A stretch of 61,618 nucleotides of DNA from Deltaproteobacteria bacterium Ga0077550 (GTDB taxonomy: Bacteria; Myxococcota_A; Polyangia; Nannocystales; Nannocystaceae), in the NCBI GenBank assembly GCA_001464385.1, contig LNFB01000279.1, forward strand, positions 1-61,618, in the 5' to 3' direction. Position numbers and translations under genes: made by a program. How positions within the stretch are numbered: position 1 is the stretch's first letter; each line of letters begins with the position of its first letter. Below the pieces are notes generated by a model. The model was given only the letters and a program-made list of their open reading frames with translations, did not search any database and had not been told where the DNA came from. Positions 37,032 through 45,936 of the stretch are shown in pieces.

Positions 37032-38096
37032 AGCATCGCCCGCCCAAGGGCGCAACTGCAGCTCGCGCACACGCGCCTCGAAGGCCGCGGGCACCCCGGC
37101 GCAGACGCGCTGCTCGCCTGCCCAGCTCCCGAGCTCGACGGGCAGGGCGCAGGCCGACAGGTCGAGGGAGATGCAGTGCAGCGCGAGCGAGGCCTCGGTC
37201 ACGTCGCCGCCATAGCGCGCGTCACCCTCGATCGGCATCCCGAGCCAGGCGAGGTGCACCCGGATCTGGTGGCGATGCCCGCGGCCCAGCGCCACGGCGA
37301 CCAGGCAGCGGCCCGTACCGTCGGTGGCGACCGGCCCGGGGGACACCGCGAGGGGGACGACGCTGCAGTGGGTCGGCCGGCCCCCGGGCCGCACCGCAAC
37401 GGTCTGTCGATCGGCCCCGTGTCCCAGCGGCAGCTCGAGCCGGACGAGTGCTGCGGATTGCGGAACCGGCAGATCGTCGAGTCGCCACCACGTCGCGGTG
37501 CTCGGCTCGACGGTGACGCCGGGGTGCGGCGGCCAGCGCAGTGGATGCCGCGAGCAGGTCAGGGCGACATAGGTCTTCTGTGCGCGTGGGTCGGCCATCG
37601 CGGCGCGGCCCCGTCGCCAGGCCGCGGGGCTGCGGGCGAACGCGGTGACCCCCGTCGTCATGCGATCGAGCCGGTGGATCGCGCCGCCCTCGCGGGGATC
37701 CGGGCTCGACGCGGCGCACTCGGGGAACTGCGCCGCCACGGCGTCGGCGAGGGCGTCCGGTCCGCCCGGGCGCAGGCGATGGGTGTGCACGCCCGCGGGC
37801 TTGTCGACGTACACGAAGTCGGCCGTCACCGCGAGCACCCGCAGCTCACCCACCGTGCTCGACGCCGATGCGACCGAGAGCTCGAGTCGCTGCCCGATCG
37901 CGACGCGCGTCGACGCGATGGCGGGCGCGCCGTCGATCCGCAGGGTGCCCGCGCGTGCGAGCGAGCGTGCCGCCCGTCGCGACAGTCCCGGCACGCGACG
38001 GCCGAGCACGACGTCGGCCCGCTCGCCGACATCCTCGGGGCCGACGACCCACTCGACGTGCGCGGGCGCGTCGTCGTGCGTGGGCGAGTCGGTCAC
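37020..38096 (-). CDS. RluA-family pseudouridine synthase
   Basis: The 358-residue protein has an S4-like N-terminal part (VVLGRRVPGLSRRAARSLARAGTLRIDG) and the RluA catalytic domain with D144 in HRLDRMTTGVTAFAR. Later motifs are KTYVALT and RGHRHQIRVHLAWLGMPIEGDARYG. Members change uridines in 23S rRNA or tRNA; the exact target here is unknown. The GTG start overlaps the moeA stop. The TAG stop also forms part of a promoter-like element for the phosphatase downstream. Confidence 0.9.
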   Translation of the reverse strand: MTDSPTHDDAPAHVEWVVGPEDVGERADVVLGRRVPGLSRRAARSLARAGTLRIDGAPAIASTRVAIGQRLELSVASASSTVGELRVLAVTADFVYVDKPAGVHTHRLRPGGPDALADAVAAQFPECAASSPDPREGGAIHRLDRMTTGVTAFARSPAAWRRGRAAMADPRAQKTYVALTCSRHPLRWPPHPGVTVEPSTATWWRLDDLPVPQSAALVRLELPLGHGADRQTVAVRPGGRPTHCSVVPLAVSPGPVATDGTGRCLVAVALGRGHRHQIRVHLAWLGMPIEGDARYGGDVTEASLALHCISLDLSACALPVELGSWAGEQRVCAGVPAAFEARVRELQLRPWAGDAPTW

Positions 38097-39322
38097 GGCG
38101 CGCGCTCGTGGGCGTGGACGTGGGCCTCGAGGAGCAGGACCTCGCAATCGGCCCCCGGCTCGATCGCGCCGACGCCTGGCGGCACGCGGACGAGCGCGTC
38201 GGCGCCCGCGAGCGATCGCAGGTTGCCCGAGAGCTGATCGGGCAGTGGCGCGACGGTGCCGCCATCGGTGCGCGCGCGGACCCAGTGCTCGCGGGTGCGC
38301 TCGCCCGGGAAGACGCCGCCGGCGATCATCCGCCGCAGCGGTCGCCGCGGATCGCCGCGGACGCCCAGCATCCTGCGCAGCGCCGGGCGAGCGAACAGCT
38401 CGTACGCGACGAACGTGCTCGCGGGGTTGCCCGGCAGCGCGAACCACAGGCCGCCGTCGGTGCGCACGATTCCGGTCGGCTTGCCCGGCCGCATCGCGAC
38501 GCCCCAGACGAGGATCTCGCGACCGTCGCGTGCCGCCGCCGCGCGCACGTGATCGTGGTCGCCGACGGAGGCGCCGCCGGTGGTGAGCACCACGTCGGCG
38601 ATCGCGATCGCGTGATCGAGCGCGGCGAGCAGCGCCACGGGATCGTCGCCGACAGTGCGGGAGGAGACGACCACGGCCCCTGCGGCGGCGCCGAGCGCCG
38701 CGAGCATCGGCGCGTTGGTGTCGTAGAGGTGACCCTCGCACAGGGGCGCGCCGACCGGGAGCAGCTCGTCGCCGGTGGAGAGGATCGCGAGCCGCGGGCG
38801 GCGATGCACCGCGACGCGGGAGGTCCCCGCGCCCGCGAGCAGGGCGAGCTCGGCGGGCCCGAGGTGCTGGCCGGCGCGCACGAGCACGTCGCCGCGGCGG
38901 ACGTCCGAGCCCGCGGGCCGGATGTGCCGGCCTGCGGACACGCCCGCGGCGATCTCGGGCAGGAAGCGCACCACGTCGCGGTCGCGTCGCGCGTCCTCCT
39001 GGGCGATCACCACGGCGGCGCCGCGGGGGACCACGGCGCCGGTGGAGATGCGGACCGCGTCGCCGGCCGCGAGCTCGCCCGACCATGGGTGCCCCGCCGC
39101 GCTCTCGCCGACGACGCGCGCCGAGCCGGCGCGGGCTGTCGCGAGGGCACACGCATAGCCGTCCATGATGCTGACGTCGCCCGCGGGCAGGTCGAGCGCC
39201 GCCGACACCGGCGCGGCGGTGATCTGGCCGGCGGCGTCGTAGATCGTGAGCTCCTCGATGGCGCGGGCGCTCGCGTGCGCGAGGGCGAGCCGCTGCGCCT
39301 CGTCCACGCCGAGCAGCGTCAT
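38093..39322 (-). CDS. moeA: molybdopterin molybdenumtransferase MoeA
   Basis: MoeA inserts molybdate into adenylated molybdopterin. The 409-residue protein has SIMDGYACAL, VVPRGAAVVIAQEDA, RPRLAILSTGDELL, YDTNAPMLAALG, TTGGASVGDHDHV and FALPGNPASTFVAYELFARPALRRM, all family signatures. The ATG overlaps the stop of the LysM transglycosylase gene, which is an unexpected operon partner. The stop overlaps the RluA-type gene. Confidence 0.93.
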   Translation of the reverse strand: MTLLGVDEAQRLALAHASARAIEELTIYDAAGQITAAPVSAALDLPAGDVSIMDGYACALATARAGSARVVGESAAGHPWSGELAAGDAVRISTGAVVPRGAAVVIAQEDARRDRDVVRFLPEIAAGVSAGRHIRPAGSDVRRGDVLVRAGQHLGPAELALLAGAGTSRVAVHRRPRLAILSTGDELLPVGAPLCEGHLYDTNAPMLAALGAAAGAVVVSSRTVGDDPVALLAALDHAIAIADVVLTTGGASVGDHDHVRAAAARDGREILVWGVAMRPGKPTGIVRTDGGLWFALPGNPASTFVAYELFARPALRRMLGVRGDPRRPLRRMIAGGVFPGERTREHWVRARTDGGTVAPLPDQLSGNLRSLAGADALVRVPPGVGAIEPGADCEVLLLEAHVHAHERAP

Positions 39323-41406
39323 GGCGATCGCCGACCCGGCACGCGGCTCGAGCTCTGGGTCGACGGCTCGTGCCGCGGCCGCGCGGGCTTGCCGGGGCCC
39401 TTGGCGCCCGACTTGGGCTTCGCCTTCGTCGACGCCGACGCAGGCGGCTTCGCCTCCGCGTCGCGCCCGTCGTCGCCGTTCCGATCCGCGCTGCTGCTCC
39501 GATCGGCCCCGCGGTCGGACGCGTCGTGCTCGAGCGCGGTGTCGTCGTGGTCGTGATCGTCGAGCACGCTGCCCTTGGGCGGCGGCGCGTCGAGGGTGCC
39601 CTTGCGTCGCTGCTCGTCGACGTAGACGATGACGAGTTCCCCGGCTTCCACCGCGTGATCGCGGGCGTAGCCGTTGATCCTCGCCAGGTCTCCCGTCGTC
39701 AGATCGTAGCGCCGCCCGATCGACTCGAGCGTGTCGCCACGCCGGGCCTTCACGGCGCGCCGGGCCTTGCCGCGCTGCGCGAGGCTGGCCTCGATGTGCT
39801 CCCTCGACCCGCGCAACACGTGCTGCACGTCGTCGAGCTCGTGGACCACGACGCCCCGCGCGGCCGCGTCGAAGCGCTCCGGCACGAGGAGCTGCAGCAG
39901 CTGCCCGGGCTGCAGGCGCGCGTGCGGGTCGAGGTCGTTCCACGCGACGATGCGCTCCCAGGGCGTGCCGAAGGTGCGGGCGAGGGCGGCCGTCGTGGTC
40001 GCGCGCGTGACCTCGAAGAACACCAGCCGCTGGCCGTCGCCGATCTCCAGGCGCGGCACGGCGGCCAGGGGCCGCGTCGGCCCGGTGTCGCCGGTGCTCG
40101 CCGCACCCGCGTCGACCACGAGCACGACGCCCGCGGTGACCTCCGCCGCGTCGCGGATGCCGTTGCGCTTGCGCAGCTCCTTCTCGTTCATGCCGTACTT
40201 CGCGGCGATCGCCGCGAGGCGCTCGCCCTCGCGGGCGACGTGCGTGGCCTCTGCGGCCCACGTCGACTCGAACTCGCGGCGGGCCCGGGCGAAGCGCTCG
40301 GACGCCGGCTTGGGCAGGCGCACCCGCGTCTTCGTCCGTGGCGGGGTCCGCCCCCGCAGCAGGTGGGCGTTCAGCTCTGCGACGAGGTCCGCGTCGACCT
40401 CGCCGACCCGGGCGATCTCGGCGAGCGACGTCGAGTGATCGACCTCGACCTCGGCCCAGTCGGCCGCCGGCAGCGGCGCGACGTCGTCGGCGGAGAACCC
40501 CAGGGCCTCGCGGTTGCGGGCCACGATCGCCGCAGCGACGATCTTCGGCACGTAGTTCACGGTCGCGTGCGGCAGGCCGCTCTCGATCTCGGCGAGGGCC
40601 CAGAAGTTGTTGGTGTTGTGCCGCTCGATCGCCGTCGTCACCAGGCCATAGCCGGCGTTGTAGGCGGCCAGGGCCAGCTCCCACGAGCCGAAGCGCACGC
40701 GAAGATCCGCCAGGTAGCTCGCCGCGGCTGCGCTCGAGCGCTCGATGTCGTAGCGCCAGTCGATCCAGTAGGTCTTGGTCAGGCCGTAGACGCCGCCGGT
40801 CCCCTCCATGAACTGCCATGGTCCAGCGGCGCCGGCCGCCGAGCGGACCCGCGGGTTGAAGCCGCTCTCGGCCATCACCACCCAGACCAGGCCCTCGGGC
40901 ACGTCGTGGGCCCGGAGGATCTTGCGGACCATCGCCTCGTAGCGGCCCGCCCGTCGCAGCCACGCCTTCATCATCGAGACGCCGCGCGGATCCTTGGTGA
41001 AGTAGCGCAGGTACTCGACCAGCCCCCGATTCCACCGCACCGGTAGATCGGGCAGGGCGAGCTTCTTCATCCACGGCTCCGGCGGGACGTTCACGATCGT
41101 CTGGGGGCCGTCGAGGATCTCCGCCTCGAAGGCCGCGAGCGCGCTGCGATCCTCGCGGTCGGGGTCGTAGGCGGGTGGTGTCCACGCGGCGTGGATCGAC
41201 GCGCGCTCGGCCCGATCGCCGCGGACGCGCCTACGTCCCTCCTCCACGCCCGAGTCCGCGTCGGGGGCCGCAGCCACCGGTGCGCCGCTCGCCAGCACGC
41301 AGGCGCCGAGGAGCACGGCGGCGACGATGCGCCACGGATGACCAGCGGGCGTCGTCCGTGCAGCCCACCGACGCGTCCTTTGCGCGAGGTGCGGCAGAGC
41401 CAGCAT
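39319..41406 (-). CDS. LysM-containing lytic murein transglycosylase (MltD type)
   Basis: This protein of about 695 residues has a signal-like hydrophobic stretch (IVAAVLLGACVLASGAPVAAA) that is not a clean lipobox. The SLT catalytic domain carries general acid E180 in VMAESGFNPRVRSAAGAAGPWQFM, with YNAGYG later. LysM-like modules follow for peptidoglycan binding, including HVAREGERLAAIAAKYGMNEKELRKRNGI and VKARRGDTLESIGRRYDLTTGDLARINGYA. A charged His/Asp and Lys/Pro tail ends the protein. It cleaves glycan strands in the wall. ATG 41406 is preferred; an earlier ATG at 41433 is possible. It diverges from tatA. Confidence 0.9.
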   Translation of the reverse strand: MLALPHLAQRTRRWAARTTPAGHPWRIVAAVLLGACVLASGAPVAAAPDADSGVEEGRRRVRGDRAERASIHAAWTPPAYDPDREDRSALAAFEAEILDGPQTIVNVPPEPWMKKLALPDLPVRWNRGLVEYLRYFTKDPRGVSMMKAWLRRAGRYEAMVRKILRAHDVPEGLVWVVMAESGFNPRVRSAAGAAGPWQFMEGTGGVYGLTKTYWIDWRYDIERSSAAAASYLADLRVRFGSWELALAAYNAGYGLVTTAIERHNTNNFWALAEIESGLPHATVNYVPKIVAAAIVARNREALGFSADDVAPLPAADWAEVEVDHSTSLAEIARVGEVDADLVAELNAHLLRGRTPPRTKTRVRLPKPASERFARARREFESTWAAEATHVAREGERLAAIAAKYGMNEKELRKRNGIRDAAEVTAGVVLVVDAGAASTGDTGPTRPLAAVPRLEIGDGQRLVFFEVTRATTTAALARTFGTPWERIVAWNDLDPHARLQPGQLLQLLVPERFDAAARGVVVHELDDVQHVLRGSREHIEASLAQRGKARRAVKARRGDTLESIGRRYDLTTGDLARINGYARDHAVEAGELVIVYVDEQRRKGTLDAPPPKGSVLDDHDHDDTALEHDASDRGADRSSSADRNGDDGRDAEAKPPASASTKAKPKSGAKGPGKPARPRHEPSTQSSSRVPGRRSP

Positions 41407-41440
41407 GGGCGCCACGCTAGCATTGGTCGGCAAAGCCGAC

Positions 41441-41446
41441 TACCTT
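41441..41446 (+). promoter_or_regulatory. TACCTT -10-like element before tatA
   Basis: TACCTT ends six bases before the tatA ATG, within the 46-base gap between divergent genes. No Shine-Dalgarno fits between them. The pattern matches other starts in the window. Confidence 0.3.
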
Positions 41447-41452
41447 TCCGCC

Positions 41453-41707
41453 ATGCACACCGTGCTCGGCTTTGGGGTCGGCCTTCCCGAGGTGCTCATC
41501 ATCTTGTTGGTGGTGCTGCTCATCTTCGGACCTTCGAAGCTGCCCGCGCTCGGCGAGGGCATCGGGAAGATGCTGCGCGGCTTCAAGAAGGAGATGAAGT
41601 CGATGGAAGACGACAAGCAGGCCGCTGCGGCCGAGCGGGCGATCGAGCGCGACGATCGCCCCGAGATCGACGTGACGCCCAAGGGCGCGCCCGATCAGAA
41701 GGGCTGA
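41453..41707 (+). CDS. tatA: Sec-independent translocase subunit TatA/TatB family
   Basis: This 84-residue protein has one N-terminal membrane helix (LGFGVGLPEVLIILLVVLLIF) followed by the hinge GPSKLPALGEGIGKMLRGFKKEMKS, the TatA signature, and an acidic tail. TatA forms the pore that exports folded proteins. The first residues MHTVLGFGVG are less typical. The ATG at 41453 is chosen; 16 extra codons upstream are unlikely. tatC is not near. A strong hairpin follows the stop. Confidence 0.9.
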   Translation: MHTVLGFGVGLPEVLIILLVVLLIFGPSKLPALGEGIGKMLRGFKKEMKSMEDDKQAAAAERAIERDDRPEIDVTPKGAPDQKG

Positions 41708-41710
41708 GTA

Positions 41711-41756
41711 GCGGATGAACGCGAAGCGTTCACCCGCGGCGAAGGGCCGTCCCTTC
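41711..41756. terminator. two stacked hairpins between convergent tatA and the next gene
   Basis: GCGGATGAACGC (41711-41722) pairs with GCGTTCACCCGC (41726-41737) around GAA with a single mismatch, centred on GCGAAGC. GAAGGG (41741-41746) and CCCTTC (41751-41756) form a second stem with a CCGT loop. They lie between stops at 41707 and 41780 and can work in both directions. Confidence 0.65.
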
Positions 41757-41779
41757 CCATTGGCCTGGTAGCCCGGCGC

Positions 41780-42544
41780 TCACATCCCCGGCTGCACGCG
41801 ACGCTGCATCGCGGCGCGCAACGCCGGGGGCAGGCGAGCGTCGTGGGCCAGCTCGCGGATCTCCACGGCGTCGAGCAGGCCCACGAGCTGCAGCGCCATC
41901 GGCAGCGGGAACCGGGGGTTGCGGACCAACGCGACGCGGACGCGCGCGCTGAGGCTCCACCGCGGCGATCGATGCAGCAGGCCCAGGACCTCCGCCGAGC
42001 TGCGCCGCGCGGTCGCGATGCGCAGCACGTCGTCCTCGGTGATGTGCGGGTTGGCGAGCAGCAACGCCACGACGTCGGCGTGGGGATCGGTGAGCAGGCG
42101 CTGCAGCACGTCGCGACGCCACGACCGGGCCAGCGACTTGCGCTCGCCGAGGGTCAACGGCCGCGTGCCCGGCACGAGCGGGCGCGGTGCGCCGGCCTTC
42201 ACGTCGCCCTGCGCGTCGGCGACGAAAAGCAGCTCCCTGCAGGCCTCGAGGCCCCGCGCCACCGCGGCGCCGTGGATCGCGGCCCGGGTCGCGTAGGGGA
42301 GGCGATCCGAGCCGAGCATGTCGACCGCGGCGAGCAGCCCGACGAAGAACGGCGGCCCGCCGCTGCGGCCCGCGGTCGCGAGGACATCGAGCAGCCACGC
42401 GGCGTCGCCCGGCTCGGCGTCGATGATCCAACCCGCGAGCCGAGCGGCCCGCATGGTGCGGTCGGGCAGGGCGCCGAGCCGCGACGCGATCGCGAGCGGA
42501 TCGAGCGTCGCGGGGTGCGTCCCGTCGGCGGCGTCAGCCCCCAT
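41780..42544 (-). CDS. hypothetical helical-repeat protein
   Basis: This 254-residue soluble protein is all-helical. It has ADVVALLLANPHITEDDVLRIATARR, EVLGLLHRSPRWSLSARVRVALVRNPRFPLPMALQLVGLL and LAHDARLPPALRAAMQRRV. These NP/RNP repeats resemble leucine-rich variant or DUF2336-like solenoids common in deltaproteobacterial proteins, but I cannot name a family. It is the last gene of a three-gene unit with the zinc-ribbon and barrel genes (gap 12 bases). Confidence 0.65.
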   Translation of the reverse strand: MGADAADGTHPATLDPLAIASRLGALPDRTMRAARLAGWIIDAEPGDAAWLLDVLATAGRSGGPPFFVGLLAAVDMLGSDRLPYATRAAIHGAAVARGLEACRELLFVADAQGDVKAGAPRPLVPGTRPLTLGERKSLARSWRRDVLQRLLTDPHADVVALLLANPHITEDDVLRIATARRSSAEVLGLLHRSPRWSLSARVRVALVRNPRFPLPMALQLVGLLDAVEIRELAHDARLPPALRAAMQRRVQPGM

Positions 42545-42556
42545 CCACCGAGGGTC

Positions 42557-43540
42557 TCACGGCGCGACGTACTGGCGGTAGAGATCCTCGAGCAGCGGGC
42601 GCGGATCCGGGGTGTTCTTCCGGACGATGCTCGCCGCGGTGAGACCGACGACCGCGAGCAGCAGGATCATGAGCACCACGGTCCCGAAGGCGCCCGAGCG
42701 GCGGGGCGCCGGCTCGAGGGGCTCGTCGGGGACCGCAGCGGGCGCTTCGGTCCGCGCGGGTCGGGCCCGCGGTGCGGCGCTCGCCGGCGTCGTCGCGGGC
42801 TCGCGGGGCGGTGTGACCGGGGTCGGGCGCGGGGCCGGCCGCGCCGCCGGGGTCTCGGCGCGGGCGGGCGGCGGGGCATCGATCGGCTCCGGGACGCCCG
42901 CATCCGCGAGCGCATCGGCACGCCTGCGCGCGGGCTCGGTGTCGGCCTCGGTCGCTCGGGGCGGCGTGATCTCGGCGCGCGCCGGGGGCGGTGCCATGCC
43001 GATCACGGTGGGGTGGCCGACGCCGGGGGTGCGGACGATGGTCTCGTTGGCGTCGTCGTCGTCGTCGAGCCCGATCGGCACGATGGGGGGACGCGCTGCA
43101 GGGGCGCTCGCGGCCGCGGGCGGTGCGACCGGGGTCGGCATGCTCGCGGGCGGTGCGACCGGGACCGCCGTGGGCGGCGAGACGCGCTCTGTGGCCGCGG
43201 GAGCCGGCGCGGGCGCGGGCTGCACGGCGGGCGCAACGGGGAGGACCTCGGCCGCGGGCGGGGGCGCGACCTCGACCGGCGGGGGCGCCAGGGCGGGGAG
43301 CTCGGCGGCCTCGGCCACGCGGACACCCGCCGGACCCGCGGCTGCGCGACGGTAGTCGGCAGCGCTGCGGAAGCCGCTCGCCATGCGCATGCCCGACTCG
43401 AGGAGGCTCGCGTCGTTGGCGGCGGCGAAGTCGAGGATCATGCGGAAGCGGCAGTGCGGACACTCGATCTGGACGAGCTCCGCGATGTCGCCATCGCGCA
43501 CTTCGAAGGGGCCTTCGCACTCGGGGCAGGCGATGATCAT
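42557..43540 (-). CDS. zinc-ribbon protein with a proline/alanine linker and a C-terminal membrane helix
   Basis: This 327-residue protein begins with a zinc ribbon: ACPECEGPFEVRDGDIAELVQIECPHC (two CPxC pairs). A short helical part and a long Ala/Pro-rich linker (75-285) follow, with an Asp run (LDDDDDANETIVR). A membrane helix lies near the end (FGTVVLMILLLAVVGLTAASIV) with a short C-terminal tail. The design suggests a cytoplasmic sensor or adaptor tethered to the membrane. Its start directly abuts the barrel gene's stop. Function is unknown. Confidence 0.7.
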   Translation of the reverse strand: MIIACPECEGPFEVRDGDIAELVQIECPHCRFRMILDFAAANDASLLESGMRMASGFRSAADYRRAAAGPAGVRVAEAAELPALAPPPVEVAPPPAAEVLPVAPAVQPAPAPAPAATERVSPPTAVPVAPPASMPTPVAPPAAASAPAARPPIVPIGLDDDDDANETIVRTPGVGHPTVIGMAPPPARAEITPPRATEADTEPARRRADALADAGVPEPIDAPPPARAETPAARPAPRPTPVTPPREPATTPASAAPRARPARTEAPAAVPDEPLEPAPRRSGAFGTVVLMILLLAVVGLTAASIVRKNTPDPRPLLEDLYRQYVAP

Positions 43541-44470
43541 CTAGAAATCGAGCCCCACGGAGAATGTGTACTGCTGTTGGAACTGCGAGCTGTCGGCGAC
43601 GCTCACGCCGTCGAGCTTGCCGGCCTTCTTGCCACCCGGGGTGAGCATCGCTTCGACGCCCAAGCGCATCACGGAGAAGATCATGCGGGCTCCGAAGTAG
43701 GGGCGGTGGCGAACGATCGCACCGGCGTTCTGGAACACGAACTCGTTGTTCGCCGCGGTGTCCACACCCGGGCAGCTCTGGTTGTAGTCGTCGACGAACT
43801 CGTCACAGTTCGGCGTCGCGTCGAGCACGCTCGAGCGCGAGATGATGATGAGCGCCTCGTAGCCGGCGTACGGGGTGAGGCTGAAGGTCTTGCCGAGCCC
43901 GAACACGTAGGAGACCGACACCGACGGCGCGGCGGTCGTCATGTTGACGTCCTTGGCCCCGAGCAGCCGGCTGAAGCTCCCGCGGATCGCGATCGAGGGG
44001 ATCGGGTGCTTGCGGTAGAAGCCCTCGTGGATCGCGATCTTGCCGTAGCCCGACATCGCCCACATGCGGCTGTCGAACAGGTGCGTCGCGCCGGCGCCCA
44101 CCTCGATGCCCGGCCACAGGCCCTTGCGCGCCATGAGCTGCATCGTCGGGGCGACGTTGTCGGCGCTGCCCCGGGTCGTGCGCGACCAGTAGTCGTTCGA
44201 GCCGCCGATCGTGTTGATCCCGAAATCCGCCGAGATCGCGAAGCCGGCCAGGCCCAGCGAGTCGGCCGGGTCGACGGGGCGCGGTGCCATCACGGTGCCG
44301 AGCTCGGACGACAGGGTCCGGAAGGCCGCGTCGTCCTGCGTCAGGGTGGTGCCCGACTGTGTCCCGAGCCGCGTCAGGTCGAGATCGTACTTGCCGGCTT
44401 GCACGGTCCGCGGCGCAAGCGACAACGCGGTTGCGACCAGGGCGGCGTGGGGCAGTAGCCGGCGATGCAT
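43541..44470 (-). CDS. outer-membrane beta-barrel protein of unknown function
   Basis: This 309-residue protein has a signal peptide (MHRRLLPHAALVATALSLAPRTVQA) and then alternating amphipathic strands with aromatic residues near strand ends: IAISADFGINTIGG, GIEVGAGATHLFDS, AAPSVSVSYVFGLGKTFSLTPYAGY, and YFGARMIFSVMRLGVEAML. It ends in YTFSVGLDF, a typical barrel end for insertion by BAM. It is the first gene of the unit that includes the zinc-ribbon and helical proteins. No porin family is recognised. A TACGCT element lies 26 bases before the start. Confidence 0.8.
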   Translation of the reverse strand: MHRRLLPHAALVATALSLAPRTVQAGKYDLDLTRLGTQSGTTLTQDDAAFRTLSSELGTVMAPRPVDPADSLGLAGFAISADFGINTIGGSNDYWSRTTRGSADNVAPTMQLMARKGLWPGIEVGAGATHLFDSRMWAMSGYGKIAIHEGFYRKHPIPSIAIRGSFSRLLGAKDVNMTTAAPSVSVSYVFGLGKTFSLTPYAGYEALIIISRSSVLDATPNCDEFVDDYNQSCPGVDTAANNEFVFQNAGAIVRHRPYFGARMIFSVMRLGVEAMLTPGGKKAGKLDGVSVADSSQFQQQYTFSVGLDF

Positions 44471-44605
44471 TCGGTGCTCCGAGCAGCGGACGGCGCAGCG
44501 TAGCGTTGCGTCTGGTCGCGTGTCAAGGATGCCCCAGGGTTCAACGTTCGGAGATCGCTGCGATTTCGTGTAGGTGCTGCGCGAGCACGCCGGGCTCGGC
44601 AGCGC

Positions 44606-45154
44606 TCACCAGCGCAGCTCGACACCGCGGCGTGCGATGCTGCCCCCGAGCTCGGCGCGTCGCGAGACCGCGGCCTTCGAGCCCAGGCGCAGCGAACGGG
44701 CCGCAGCGCCGGTCGGGGCGAAGCGGACGTCGAATCCCATGCGGACGTGCGCGCGGCCATCACCGGTCGGGTAGCGATCGATCGCGACGAGCTCCACCTG
44801 CGTCGGCGCCTCGCCATCGGCTTGGAACCACCACGTGTCGGGATCGAGCAGGACGTCGCCGTCGCGGGGACGATCCGCGATCTCGACGACCACCGTGAAC
44901 GATGCGCCGTCGCAGTGACGCGCGCACAGGCGTGCCCGGATGTCCTTGCGATCGGGGCCGGGGGCCGCGGCGGCCGCGAGATCGACGAGCGTCGCGTCCC
45001 AGCGCGTCGCGGTCACGACGACGCCGTCGGCGACGACGACCCGGCGCTCGCGCGCGGACACTGGCGAGGCGCCGGGCGGCGCATGGGCGGCGGCGCAGCC
45101 CACGACGCCGAGCAGCGCCAACGCGACGGCGGCGAGGGGCGCTCGACCACCCAC
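44606..45154 (-). CDS. predicted lipoprotein of unknown function
   Basis: This 182-residue protein has a signal ending LLGVVGC (Cys20), then beta-rich sequence: RRVVVADGVVVTATRWDATL, ARLCARHCDGASFTVVVEIAD, VELVAIDRYPTGDGRAHVRMGFDVRF. There is a Cys pair (CARHC). No family is recognised. The GTG start is one base from the PilZ gene's stop, so it is probably co-transcribed with it. Confidence 0.6.
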   Translation of the reverse strand: MGGRAPLAAVALALLGVVGCAAAHAPPGASPVSARERRVVVADGVVVTATRWDATLVDLAAAAAPGPDRKDIRARLCARHCDGASFTVVVEIADRPRDGDVLLDPDTWWFQADGEAPTQVELVAIDRYPTGDGRAHVRMGFDVRFAPTGAAARSLRLGSKAAVSRRAELGGSIARRGVELRW

Positions 45155-45155
45155 G

Positions 45156-45830
45156 CTAGCGCGCCTTCCTCGGGGCGCCGGCGAACATGATTCCGAAGGT
45201 CCCGCCGCGCACCCACACCACGCGGGACGGCAGGACCATGTCGATGGGTCCGCCCGCGTCCTCGACGTGCAGCGCCACCTCGGCGCCCTCGACGAGGGGC
45301 AGTGGGCGCAGCAGCTCGAACTTCGCGCCGCCCGCGGAGAGATCGACCACGATGACGTCGCGGGGCTCCGTGTCGGGGCCGTGCTTGCCGACGATCGACA
45401 GCGCCGCCGAGCGGCGGCACGAGAACCGCGTGAACTGTCGCCCGCCGCTGCCGTCCCGCGCGCGGAGCTTGGTCTCGAGCTCGGCGAGCCGCGCCCCCGC
45501 GTCGCGCTCGAGCGCCACGCCGCCCATCCCGCGCATGCGCAGTCCCCGGTACTCGAGGATCTCGAGCCAGAGATCGCCGTCGTAGGTGCTGCCGTCTCCC
45601 CACCGCGCGACCAGGCGGGCGAAGGTCTGGGCCCCGCGATCGCACTCGCCGACGACGCCGACCCGCCCGGGGGCCAGCGTGGTCGAGGTGTCGCCGCAGG
45701 CGGGTCGATCGCCCAGGGCGGTGCCGTCGAAGGCCCCGGAGGGCCGCCACGGGGCGGTCCCGCCGTCGTTGGCGGCGGACTCGAGCGACCCGGGAGGGGC
45801 TCCCACCGAGAGGGGTCTTGCAGCGGTCAT
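45156..45830 (-). CDS. PilZ-domain protein (cyclic di-GMP binding)
   Basis: This 224-residue protein has a C-terminal PilZ domain with the RxxxR motif in RFSCRRSAALSIV and the D.SxxG motif in VIVVDLSAGGAKFELL, then MVLPSRVVWVRGGTFGIMFAG. Both motifs bind cyclic di-GMP. The N-terminal part (about 50-125) has LWLEILEYRGLRMRGMGGV and LAELETKLRARDG, with no clear domain. No signal peptide is seen. It would read out cyclic di-GMP made, for example, by the GGDEF protein in this window. It is in an operon with the lipoprotein. Confidence 0.8.
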   Translation of the reverse strand: MTAARPLSVGAPPGSLESAANDGGTAPWRPSGAFDGTALGDRPACGDTSTTLAPGRVGVVGECDRGAQTFARLVARWGDGSTYDGDLWLEILEYRGLRMRGMGGVALERDAGARLAELETKLRARDGSGGRQFTRFSCRRSAALSIVGKHGPDTEPRDVIVVDLSAGGAKFELLRPLPLVEGAEVALHVEDAGGPIDMVLPSRVVWVRGGTFGIMFAGAPRKAR

Positions 45831-45936
45831 GGTCGCCTTGCCACGGCCAAGCCGCGACTGCTAGCGTCATCGACCGTCTGGGCACGAGTTGAAGGCCGAC
45901 AGCGAACGACGTCGCGGACCACTTCGGGCCGTCCCC

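Noticed and set aside
39323..41185. Long minus-strand frame upstream of moeA in the same frame
   Set aside because: It is a shadow of the transglycosylase gene; MoeA similarity starts only at 39322.
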